Below, piece after piece: positions 56,989 to 64,000 of a stretch of 64,000 nucleotides of DNA (position 1 is its first letter; every line of letters starts with the position of its first letter). The position numbers and the translations under genes are program-made. The DNA is from Actinocatenispora comari (lineage in GTDB: Bacteria; Actinomycetota; Actinomycetes; Mycobacteriales; Micromonosporaceae). A model generated the notes under the pieces. It was not told where the DNA came from. It worked only from the letters and a program-made list of their open reading frames with translations, and searched no databases. Where the stretch lies: the NCBI RefSeq assembly GCF_017312725.1, contig NZ_BOPO01000075.1, forward strand, positions 1 through 64,000, given 5' to 3'.

Positions 56989-58890
56989 TCAGTCCTCGGC
57001 GAGCACGATGATGCTGTCGCCGGGTCGTACGGTCAGCGGCTCGGCCTTGTCCGGGTTGAGCACGATGCCGAACGTGGGCGGCTGGTGCGACTGCGCCGCG
57101 ACCCGGTAGCCGATCGCCGACTCGCCCTTCGCCCGGGCCGCCTCGACCACCGTCTGGTAGTTGATCGGCACCCCCGGCCGCACGTACCGGCCGGCCGGCT
57201 TCAGGTAGATCTCGCAGCCGTCCGCGTCGAACAGGTCGTCGAACAGCCGGGCCAGGTGCGGGTTCTCCGACACCTGCGTCATCATCAGGGTCAGCAGCTT
57301 GTCGCTGACGATGAAGTCGTCGGCCTGGGTGACCTGGGCCAGCGCCCGGTTCCGGTCGTCGGCCATCTCGCTGACGATGGAGAACCGGTCGCCGAGCTGC
57401 TGTTCCATGTCGCGCAGCTGCAACAGCGTGGCGAGGGTACGCGAGTCGGCGAGCTGCGGATCGACGTCGTCGCCGCACAACACGATGATGTGGTCGAAGT
57501 TCTGGATTCCCAACGACTCCAGCACCGCGCGGTCCGAGCTGTCCTCGGCCTTGAAGTCGAGCAGCATGTTCTGCACGCTGAGCTTGCGCATCGACGGCTC
57601 GGCGTCCGGGTGGCTCGCCACCACGTGCGCCTCGGACCCGGGCGACACGTACTGGTCGAGCTGGCGCAGCACCCCCTCGGCGCGGGCGTTCCAGCCGAGG
57701 ATCAGGGTGCGTTCCTTGATCGCCGGCGAGTTCGGGATCGCGGTGATCGCGGGGCCGTGCACCGGCGCCGGACCGGTGGGGGACAGCACGACGGTGTCGT
57801 CGTCCGCCGAGATCGCGATCAGCCGGTCGCCGGGCCGGATCGGCATCCGACTGTCCGGGTTGACCGCGATCCGCCCGTCGCCGCCGAGGATCCCGATGAT
57901 CGACGAGGTGCGGTACGCGTGCAGCGCGTCGGCGTAGGTGTGCCCGACCAGCGCCGGCTCCTCCTTCAGGTACACCTCGTCGCCGCCGAAGTCGAGCAGG
58001 TCGGTGTACACCACCGACAGCCCGGACTGCCGGCAGGTCTGCACGATGAGCCGGGCGGCGATGTCGTTGGCGTCGATCAGGTACGCGTTGGGGCCGCCGG
58101 CGAGCCGTGCCGCGGCGAGGTTCTTCGTCTCGCTGACGCAGCCGACGACCGGGCAGGGCTGGGTGCTGCCCTCCCGGGCCCGGTTGATCGCGAGCAGGGT
58201 ACGGACCAGGTTGGCGTCCGGGTTCGTCTCCGCCAGCGGCAGGATGATCACCGACTTCGCCTCGGCCGGGTTGACGATCATGATGTCGTCCGGATCCACC
58301 GGGTCACCGGTGCGGCAGACGATCCGCATCCGGCCGACGTCGGGCACCTTGGCCCGGATCTCGTCCTCCATCTCGACCTTGTCCCGGTCGGCCAGGATCG
58401 CGACGCACGACCTGCGCTGGTTCTCGTTCGCCTCGGCGAGCTCCGACAGCACCGTGAACACCTGGTCGGACCAGCCGAGTACGACGGTGTGGCCCTGCTC
58501 CAGCACCTCCGACCGGCCCTTGCGCAGGTCGGTGAGCTTCGCGTCCAGGCCGGTGGTGAGCACACCGATGAAGGCGGTGACGATCATGATCCCGCCGATG
58601 GTGATCAGGAACGCGATCGCGATGTACCACCAGTGCCCGGTGTCGCCCGCGACCGTCCCGGGGTCCATGGCGTGCAGGACGGCCTGCCACAGCGCGGCGA
58701 GCAGCCCGCGCGGTTCGCCCTCGCTGGAGCCGGGATGCACCAGCAGCTCCACCAGCCAGGCCAGCACGCCGCCGATGACGACGACGGCGAGCGAGGCGAC
58801 GGCGAGCCAGCCGACCAGGGCCGGGGTGCCCCTGGACATCGTCCGGTCGAACCAGTACCGGATTCGTCGACGGAACGTGATGGCGGGCAC
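56989..58890 (-). CDS. CASTOR/POLLUX-like ion channel with two RCK-type domains
   Basis: This 633-residue membrane protein starts at GTG 58890 behind GGGGAG. Two membrane segments (LVGWLAVASLAVVVIGG and YIAIAFLITIGGIMIVTAFI) flank a pore-loop-like LLAALWQAVLHAMDPGT, the CASTOR/POLLUX layout rather than a TVGYG potassium filter. Two TrkA-N/RCK-type Rossmann domains follow (HTVVLGWSDQVFTVLSEL and RTLILGWNARAEGVLRQL), each with a TrkA-C-like beta region (PIRPGDRLIAISADD, TVRPGDSIIVLAED). Related plant channels conduct Ca2+ or K+; the ion here is unknown. It ends 42 bases from the convergent TetR gene. Confidence 0.87.
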   Translation of the reverse strand: MPAITFRRRIRYWFDRTMSRGTPALVGWLAVASLAVVVIGGVLAWLVELLVHPGSSEGEPRGLLAALWQAVLHAMDPGTVAGDTGHWWYIAIAFLITIGGIMIVTAFIGVLTTGLDAKLTDLRKGRSEVLEQGHTVVLGWSDQVFTVLSELAEANENQRRSCVAILADRDKVEMEDEIRAKVPDVGRMRIVCRTGDPVDPDDIMIVNPAEAKSVIILPLAETNPDANLVRTLLAINRAREGSTQPCPVVGCVSETKNLAAARLAGGPNAYLIDANDIAARLIVQTCRQSGLSVVYTDLLDFGGDEVYLKEEPALVGHTYADALHAYRTSSIIGILGGDGRIAVNPDSRMPIRPGDRLIAISADDDTVVLSPTGPAPVHGPAITAIPNSPAIKERTLILGWNARAEGVLRQLDQYVSPGSEAHVVASHPDAEPSMRKLSVQNMLLDFKAEDSSDRAVLESLGIQNFDHIIVLCGDDVDPQLADSRTLATLLQLRDMEQQLGDRFSIVSEMADDRNRALAQVTQADDFIVSDKLLTLMMTQVSENPHLARLFDDLFDADGCEIYLKPAGRYVRPGVPINYQTVVEAARAKGESAIGYRVAAQSHQPPTFGIVLNPDKAEPLTVRPGDSIIVLAED

Positions 58891-59177
58891 CGCTTCTCCC
58901 CGTGCGCTGGCTGTGTCCCGCCTGAGCCGGCGGGGCCGGCACATCGTGTCGGCGACCGATGGTAGGCCGCCGCGCAAGCCCGCTCTCACCCCCGTGATCT
59001 GCGATTCATCCGTGCTCGCCGACAGTCGGAGCGCGGTCGCTCCCGGTGTTCACCGGCCGGCCGCGACCCGGACCGGCAGTGGCGACCAGTTACCGAAAGT
59101 CACCACCGGCCATTGCCGTGGCGGTACATCAGGGCGCGGTCGGCGCGCCGCCGGCAGCGCGGTACGGCAAGGTGGGG

Positions 59178-59954
59178 TCAGCGTGCCGTCGGCAGGGTGA
59201 GGATCTCGGCGCCGTCGGCGGTGATCGCGATGGTGTGCTCGGTGTGCGCGGTGCGGCTGCCGGTGGCACTGCGCAGCGTCCAGCCGTCGGCGTCGGTGAC
59301 CAGCTGGGCGGTGTCGGCCATGATCCACGGCTCCAGCGCGAGCAGCAGTCCGGGCCGCAGGGTGTAGCCGCGGCCGGCGCGACCGGTGTTCGGGATGTGC
59401 GGGTCCTGGTGCATCGTCGAGCCGATGCCGTGCCCGCCGAACTCGGTGTTCACCGGGTACCCGGCGGCGGTCAGCACCGCGCCGATGGCGTGCGAGAGAT
59501 CGCCGATGCGGGCACCCGGCCGGGCGGCGGCGATGCCGGCACGCAGGGCGCGCCGGGTCGCATCGATCATGGCGAGGCTCTCCGGCGGCTGGGTGTCGCC
59601 CACCACGAAGCTGATCGCGGCATCCGCGGCGATGCCGTCCTTGGCCACCGCGAGGTCGAGGGTGAGCAGGTCGCCGTCCGCGAGCGTGCGGTCGTGCGGC
59701 ATGCCGTGCAGCACGGCGTCGTTGACCGACGTGCAGACGTAGTGGCCGAACGGTCCGCGGCCGAAGGACGGCTCGTAGTCGACGTAGCAGGACTCGGCGC
59801 CGGCCGCGACGATCATGTCCCGGGTCCACCCGTCGATCTCCAACAGGTTGGTACCGACGGTGCTGCGGGACTCGAGCGTCTGCAGGATGTCGGCGACCAG
59901 CGCGCCGGTGACCTTCGCCCGGGCCAGTTCGGTGTCGTTCAGGATCTCGATCAT
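59178..59954 (-). CDS. map: Type I methionine aminopeptidase
   Basis: The enzyme removes N-terminal Met from new proteins. All five metal ligands can be placed in this 258-residue protein: two Asp in LLTLDLAVAKDGIAADAAIS, the His in GGHGIGSTMHQDPHIPN, the Glu in LALEPWIM and the Glu in HTEHTIAI. GHYVCTSVNDAVLHGMP gives the substrate-site His. There is no N-terminal SH3-binding extension. No ribosomal-protein or adk gene lies nearby, unlike the housekeeping copy, so this is likely a second, regulated map. It is divergent from an XRE regulator with a shared operator. Confidence 0.9.
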   Translation of the reverse strand: MIEILNDTELARAKVTGALVADILQTLESRSTVGTNLLEIDGWTRDMIVAAGAESCYVDYEPSFGRGPFGHYVCTSVNDAVLHGMPHDRTLADGDLLTLDLAVAKDGIAADAAISFVVGDTQPPESLAMIDATRRALRAGIAAARPGARIGDLSHAIGAVLTAAGYPVNTEFGGHGIGSTMHQDPHIPNTGRAGRGYTLRPGLLLALEPWIMADTAQLVTDADGWTLRSATGSRTAHTEHTIAITADGAEILTLPTAR

Positions 59955-59979
59955 GGGTTCCGTTCCCGCTCGTCCAATA

Positions 59980-60012
59980 ACTATACCGGCAATACTATCC
60001 CGGTATTAGAAT
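59980..60012. promoter_or_regulatory. Divergent promoter/operator for map and the XRE regulator
   Basis: ATACCGG (59983-59989) and CCGGTAT (60000-60006) form a perfect 7-bp inverted repeat with a 10-base spacer. TAGAAT (60007-60012) lies 12 to 7 bases before the XRE ATG, a leaderless -10 box. On the minus strand TATAGT (59985-59980) suits a map -10 box. Both boxes touch the repeat. Confidence 0.7.
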
Positions 60013-60018
60013 CGGGTC

Positions 60019-60312
60019 ATGGTCAGGTTGCCACTCAGTCCCGCGGAGCTCGAACGCGGCGCCCGCCTCGGCGCCCTGCTGCGTCGAGCCCGCGGCGAGC
60101 GCTCGATGCTCGACATCGCGCTCGACGCCGGCGTCTCACCGGAGACGCTGCGCAAGATCGAGTCGGGCCGGGTGGCCACCCCCGCCTTCTCCACCATCGC
60201 GGCGATCGCCGCCGTGCTCGGCCTGTCCCTCGACGCGGTGTGGGCCGAGATCAACCAGCCCGACCACGACGCCACGCCGGCCCGACGGGCCGGCGACCGC
60301 CTCGCCTCGTAG
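60019..60312 (+). CDS. Small XRE family regulator
   Basis: This 97-residue protein is almost only a helix-turn-helix domain: GARLGALLRRARGERSMLDI, ALDAGVSPETLRKIESGRV and TIAAIAAVLGLSLDAVWAEI. It probably binds the inverted repeat between itself and map and controls both. Leaderless start at ATG 60019. There is no toxin-like partner of HigB or HipA type beside it. Confidence 0.87.
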   Translation: MVRLPLSPAELERGARLGALLRRARGERSMLDIALDAGVSPETLRKIESGRVATPAFSTIAAIAAVLGLSLDAVWAEINQPDHDATPARRAGDRLAS

Positions 60313-60345
60313 GCCCGAAACCCGGCCGGACACCGGGTGCACCGG

Positions 60346-61656
60346 TCAGAGCCGGCCGGAGGCCTTGAGATCGAGGTAGACGTCGGTGACCGTGCCGGCG
60401 AACTCGGTCGCCGCCGCGTCGACCACGACGACACCGTTGCGCCGCAACGCATCCGCGATGCGGCGCCGCTCCGCCAGGGCCCGCTCCGCGGCGGCCGCCG
60501 CGTACACGTCGGCGAGCACGTCGTGCCGGGCGGTCAGCCGGTCCAGGGTGTCGTCGTGGGTCGCGGCGAGCAGCACCGTGTGCCGGTCGGTCAGCATCGG
60601 CAGTACCGGCAGCAGCCCCTCCACCAGCGCGCCCGGGGCGAGCTCGGTGAACAGCACGACCAGCGAGCGCTTCCGCTCGGTGCGCAGGATCTCGCCGGTG
60701 ACCAGCTCGAAGTCGGTCTCCACCAGCGCCGGCGTCAGCGGCGCCAGCGCGTCGGCGAACCGGGGCAGCAGGCTGGCCGCGCCCGCACCGCGCACCGCCG
60801 TGCGTACCTCGGTGTCGGCGGCGAGCAGGTCGACCTGGTCACCGCCGCGGGAGGCCACCGCGGCCAGCAGCAGGCAGGCGTCCAGCGCGGCGTCCAGCCG
60901 CGGCTCGTCGCCGATCCGGGCCGCCGCGGTACGGCCGGTGTCCAGCACGCACAGCACCCGGCGGTCCCGCTCCGGCCGCCAGGTGCGCACCAGCACCTCG
61001 GCGCTGCGGGCGGTGCCCCGCCAGTCGATCGACCGCACGTCGTCGCCCGGCACGTACTCGCGCAGCGCGTCGAACTCGGTGCCCTGGCCCCGGCCGCGGA
61101 TCGTCACCGTGCCGTCCAGCACCCGCAGCCGGGCGAGCTTCTCCGGCAGATACCGGCGGGCGGAGAACGGCGGCAGCACCCGCAGCCGCCACCGCGGCGT
61201 CATCGCCGTCGCCGCCCGCGCGGTGGCCTGCCGGTAGCCGAACCGCAGCGGACCGTACGAGCGGACCGTGACCCGCCGCGCCGGCCGGTCACCGCGCCGG
61301 GTCGGGGTCAGCGTCACGGTGATCGTCGTGCTGCCGCCGACCGGCAGCGACACCCACCGGACCGGCCGGTCCGCGCCCGCCGACGGCTCCCAGGCGTCCC
61401 GCACGGTGGCCCGCAGCGGCCGGGTCGCCTCGTTGCGCACGTGCAGCCGTACCGTCGCCGACTCGCCCAGCCGGACCCGGGTGTCACCGGTGCGCGACAG
61501 CCGGACGGCGGAGATCGGCGCCGCGGCCACCATGTCCACGATGGACAGTGCCAGTACCGCGGCGATCGAGCACGCCACCCCGAGCACCGGGCTCGGCCAC
61601 AGCGGCAGTGCCACCGCCAGCACGGCGAGCAGCGCCACCGGTCGCCAGGTCAGCAC
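60346..61656 (-). CDS. DUF58 domain protein of the MoxR operon
   Basis: GTG 61656 (VLTWRPVALLAVLAVALPLW) is preferred: a GGGGG element lies five bases upstream and the product then begins with the family's membrane segments; GTG 61677 is the longer option. About 436 residues: two membrane segments, a beta-sandwich segment (ATVRLHVRNEATRPLRATV), then the DUF58 signature (FDALREYVPGDDVRSIDWRG). A von Willebrand A-like fold follows, with RRVLCVLDTGRTAA and SLVVLFTELAPGALV. Works with MoxR ATPases in assembly or maturation of a membrane-linked complex. It is last in the operon, 148 bases after MoxR. Confidence 0.88.
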   Translation of the reverse strand: MLTWRPVALLAVLAVALPLWPSPVLGVACSIAAVLALSIVDMVAAAPISAVRLSRTGDTRVRLGESATVRLHVRNEATRPLRATVRDAWEPSAGADRPVRWVSLPVGGSTTITVTLTPTRRGDRPARRVTVRSYGPLRFGYRQATARAATAMTPRWRLRVLPPFSARRYLPEKLARLRVLDGTVTIRGRGQGTEFDALREYVPGDDVRSIDWRGTARSAEVLVRTWRPERDRRVLCVLDTGRTAAARIGDEPRLDAALDACLLLAAVASRGGDQVDLLAADTEVRTAVRGAGAASLLPRFADALAPLTPALVETDFELVTGEILRTERKRSLVVLFTELAPGALVEGLLPVLPMLTDRHTVLLAATHDDTLDRLTARHDVLADVYAAAAAERALAERRRIADALRRNGVVVVDAAATEFAGTVTDVYLDLKASGRL

Positions 61657-61804
61657 CGCCGCCCCCGAACGTGGCACGGCAGGGTGCCCGACTCTCCGGC
61701 GACGGACCGGGCGGGCGACGCAGCCCGCGGCTCCGGGGCGCGCTTCGCCGCTGCCGCGCGGAGTTGCGCGACGGGTCGCGAGCCGGCTCGGCTGGGCATC
61801 GCGG

Positions 61805-62815
61805 TCAGCGCGGCGTCGGGACGCTGGCGAGGACCGAGTCGAGCACGGCGTCGCTGGTGACGCCGGCCAGCTCCGCCTCCGGGCGCAGCCGGACCCGGTG
61901 CCGCAGTACCGGCCGGACCAGCGCCTTCACGTCGTCCGGCGTGACGAAGTCGCGGCCGGCGAGCCAGGCCCACGCCTTCACCGCGGACAGCAGCGCGGCC
62001 GAGGCACGCGGCGAGGCACCCAGCGCCAGCGACGGCGCCGTGCGGGTTGCCCGGCACACGTCCAGCAGGTACGCCAGGACGACGTCGGCGACCTGCACCG
62101 CACCGGCCTGTCGGTGCGCCGCGGCCAGGTCCGCCGGCCCGGCGACCGGCTCGACCCCGGCCGCGGCCAGGTCGTGCGGGTCGAAGCCGCGGTGGTGCGC
62201 GGACAGCATCGCGAGCTCGGCGGTGCGCTCCGGCAGCGGTACCGTCAGCTTCAGCAGGAAGCGGTCCAGCTGCGCCTCCGGCAGCGAGTAGGTCCCCTCG
62301 TACTCGATCGGGTTCTGGGTGGCGGCGACCGTGAACGGCTCCGGCAGGGTGCGGGCCACGCCGTCGATGGTGACCTGGCGCTCCTCCATCGCCTCCAGCA
62401 GCGCCGACTGCGTCTTCGGCGGCGTCCGGTTGATCTCGTCGGCGAGCAGCAGGTTGGTGAACACCGGCCCCTCGCGGAACTCGAACTCGGCGCTGCGCGC
62501 GTCGTACACCAGCGAACCGGTGACGTCGCCGGGCATCAGGTCCGGGGTGAACTGGATCCGCTTGTGCGACAGCGACAACGCCCGCGCCAGCGTGCGCACC
62601 AGCAGCGTCTTCGCCACCCCCGGCACGCCCTCGAGCAGCACGTGACCGCGGCACACCAGCGCGATCACCAGGCCGGAGACCACCGCGTCCTGGCCGACCA
62701 CGACCTTGCCCACCTCGGCCCGCAGCCGACCCAGCGCCGCCCGGGCGTCCCCGTCCGCACCGGCCGCCGGTGCCTCCGGCAACGTACCGATCCGCGGCTC
62801 ACCGATGTCCTGCAC
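61805..62815 (-). CDS. MoxR family AAA+ ATPase
   Basis: This 336-residue chaperone-type ATPase has Walker A GVPGVAKTLLVRTLAR, Walker B NLLLADEINRTPPKTQ, sensor 1 VAATQNPIEYEGTYSLPEAQ and LDRFLLKLTVPLP, all typical of MoxR. The C-terminal lid has LALGASPRASAALL. GTG 62815 overlaps the DUF4350 gene's end; ATG 62836 is an alternative start. MoxR proteins act with DUF58/VWA partners, here encoded next. Confidence 0.93.
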   Translation of the reverse strand: MQDIGEPRIGTLPEAPAAGADGDARAALGRLRAEVGKVVVGQDAVVSGLVIALVCRGHVLLEGVPGVAKTLLVRTLARALSLSHKRIQFTPDLMPGDVTGSLVYDARSAEFEFREGPVFTNLLLADEINRTPPKTQSALLEAMEERQVTIDGVARTLPEPFTVAATQNPIEYEGTYSLPEAQLDRFLLKLTVPLPERTAELAMLSAHHRGFDPHDLAAAGVEPVAGPADLAAAHRQAGAVQVADVVLAYLLDVCRATRTAPSLALGASPRASAALLSAVKAWAWLAGRDFVTPDDVKALVRPVLRHRVRLRPEAELAGVTSDAVLDSVLASVPTPR

Positions 62816-64000
62816 GCCCTGTCCCTTCGTTCGCACTGCCGTACCGCGGGTCGAGCACCCGGCGCCGCAACTCGGCCAGGTCGGCGGCGAGCGCGCGCAG
62901 TTCGTCGTCGCGCTCCGGTGCCGGACCGTACAACACCGACTCGACCCGTTCGATCGGCCAACCGGACGCGGTGGCCAGCGCCTCCGCGCCGGTCGCCGCG
63001 GCGGCGTCGCCGACCCCGGCCCGCAACCGCCGCAGGGTACCGGCCCGCAGCGCCGCGGCGGCGGCCGCGCGGGCGTTGGACCGCCGGTACAGCCGGGCCC
63101 GGCCGAGGACCGTCTCGGTGCTCGGCACCAGTACCGGCAGCGGTTCGCTCACCGGCCCGCCGAGCCGCCGGGCCCGCCACGCGGCGAACAGCACCGCCGC
63201 GACCAGCAACTGGACCACGATCGCCCACACCCAGGGCGGCAGCGCCGACCACAGCGGGTTCGGCGGCGCACCGCCGCCGTCGGACGAGCCGTCGCCGGCC
63301 GAACCGCCATCGGCCCGGGAACCGGAGTCACCGCCCACCGTCGCCGAGGGCGGCGGCTCGTACGTCGGCCCGGTCACGGTCGGCTCCGGCCGTTCCGGGC
63401 TCGCGGTCGGCACCGGCGGCAGCGGCGCCTGCTCGACCGGTTCCGGCCGGTGCAGGCTGAGCCAGACCACCGGGAGGGGGCCGAGCAGCGCGGTGGCGAG
63501 CGCCGCGTTGCGGTGCTCGCCGATCCGGTCGTTGCGGAACACGTCCGCCGCGCCGACCAGCACCACCTGCGGCCCGCCGGTCGCCGGCAGCAGCAGTACG
63601 CCGCCGGCATAGCAGCGGTGCGCGCCGGGCACGGTCGCCGCGTACGTGTCGCCGCGCACCGCCGCCGGCCCAACCGACGGGCCGTCCGCGCAGCCCGCGT
63701 CGGCCACCCCGGTGGTCCAGCGGCTGCCGGTGCGGCGGGCCGGCAGCCGCTGCTCGTCCAGCACCGTCGGCGATGGCGCGACGAGCACGACCCGGCGGTA
63801 CCCAGTCGACCGGAGCAGCCGCTCGAGCCGCGCCGGGCGCACGTAGCCCGGCGCGGTGACCAGCAGCGTCGCATCTTCGCCGGTGACCGACAGCGCGGCC
63901 GCCGAACTGCCGACCCGGTGCACCGGCGTGCCCGCGGCGGCCAGCCGGCGCGCGACGGTGCCGGAGCCGATGCCGGCGCGCGAGGCCGGCTCCAGGAACT
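62799..64000 (-). CDS. DUF4350 membrane protein of the MoxR operon (5' end outside window)
   Basis: The minus-strand frame is open to the window edge, so the start is not visible; GTG 63923 is internal, since upstream codons continue family-like sequence (FLEPASRAGIGSGTVARRL). The extracytoplasmic part has VVLVAPSPTVLDEQRLP, GVLLLPATGGPQVVLVGAAD and FRNDRIGEHRNAALATALLG, matching DUF4350. A Pro/Gly/Ser-rich linker, a membrane segment (PWVWAIVVQLLVAAVLFAAW) and a helical cytoplasmic tail follow. It overlaps the MoxR gene, so the genes are coupled. A DUF4129 gene would be expected further upstream. Confidence 0.85.
   Translation of the reverse strand, partial: FLEPASRAGIGSGTVARRLAAAGTPVHRVGSSAAALSVTGEDATLLVTAPGYVRPARLERLLRSTGYRRVVLVAPSPTVLDEQRLPARRTGSRWTTGVADAGCADGPSVGPAAVRGDTYAATVPGAHRCYAGGVLLLPATGGPQVVLVGAADVFRNDRIGEHRNAALATALLGPLPVVWLSLHRPEPVEQAPLPPVPTASPERPEPTVTGPTYEPPPSATVGGDSGSRADGGSAGDGSSDGGGAPPNPLWSALPPWVWAIVVQLLVAAVLFAAWRARRLGGPVSEPLPVLVPSTETVLGRARLYRRSNARAAAAAALRAGTLRRLRAGVGDAAAATGAEALATASGWPIERVESVLYGPAPERDDELRALAADLAELRRRVLDPRYGSANEGTGRAGHR

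Noticed and set aside
57085-58965. 626-codon plus-strand frame opposite the channel gene
   Set aside because: No recognisable fold; the minus strand encodes membrane segments and RCK domains.
61268-63460. 730-codon plus-strand frame opposite the MoxR operon
   Set aside because: Shadow of MoxR, DUF58 and DUF4350, all recognised on the minus strand.

Overview
The window is about 73% G+C, with GC-saturated third codon positions, GTG starts, leaderless promoters and actinobacterial gene families (SARP regulator, SigX5-type ECF sigma factor, F420/PPOX-fold protein, HpnH, DUF58/MoxR/DUF4350). It looks like chromosomal DNA of a filamentous actinomycete, plausibly Micromonosporaceae; the genus cannot be fixed from the sequence. 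No rRNA, tRNA, CRISPR array or transposase gene was found.

Region 1 (1-37257): half the window is one uninterrupted plus-strand frame (3-33134, over 11,000 codons, open at the left edge). It reads as a polymorphic-toxin-like giant. It has hydrophobic-hairpin modules, acidic or Pro-rich repeat linkers, papain-like folds (one with Cys/His/Asp, one lacking Cys), four copies of an HExxH-type module (two intact, two lacking the second His), and another HExxH peptidase. Further on come two tandem units pairing a clan-CD-like His/Cys domain with a PP2C-like domain lacking acidic residues, then a C-terminal run of NUDIX, kinase-fold, ADP-ribosyltransferase, coiled coil and a second kinase-fold domain. 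At 15277-15525 the coding signal leaves the giant frame and moves to another frame, where an 82-residue EF-Tu-domain-2-like gene sits behind a good ribosome binding site. The frame is therefore either two genes fused by loss of a stop or one gene with a nested gene. A tightly packed operon follows: a 168-residue companion, four zinc-ribbon paralogues and an SseB-like protein. These are candidate accessory or immunity proteins.

Region 2 (37103-45829): an MFS exporter overlaps the last zinc-ribbon gene tail to tail. Then come a membrane metallophosphoesterase, a formylglycine-generating-enzyme-like protein, and a small class II lanthipeptide locus (precursor, two hairpins, LanM, convergent XRE-SARP regulator).

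Region 3 (45955-53958): a quinone oxidoreductase, an L,D-transpeptidase lipoprotein, HpnH, a 450-bp inverted-repeat element, a P-loop kinase overlapping a RidA gene, an Xaa-Pro peptidase, a PPOX-fold protein, and a Rossmann-like protein divergent from a MarR regulator.

Region 4 (53959-64000): a 26-bp triplicated repeat, a SigX5-like sigma factor divergent from a RibD-C/DHFR-like reductase, DUF4267 divergent from TetR with two matching operators, a CASTOR/POLLUX-like channel, a methionine aminopeptidase divergent from a small XRE regulator, and the DUF4350-MoxR-DUF58 operon running off the right edge.
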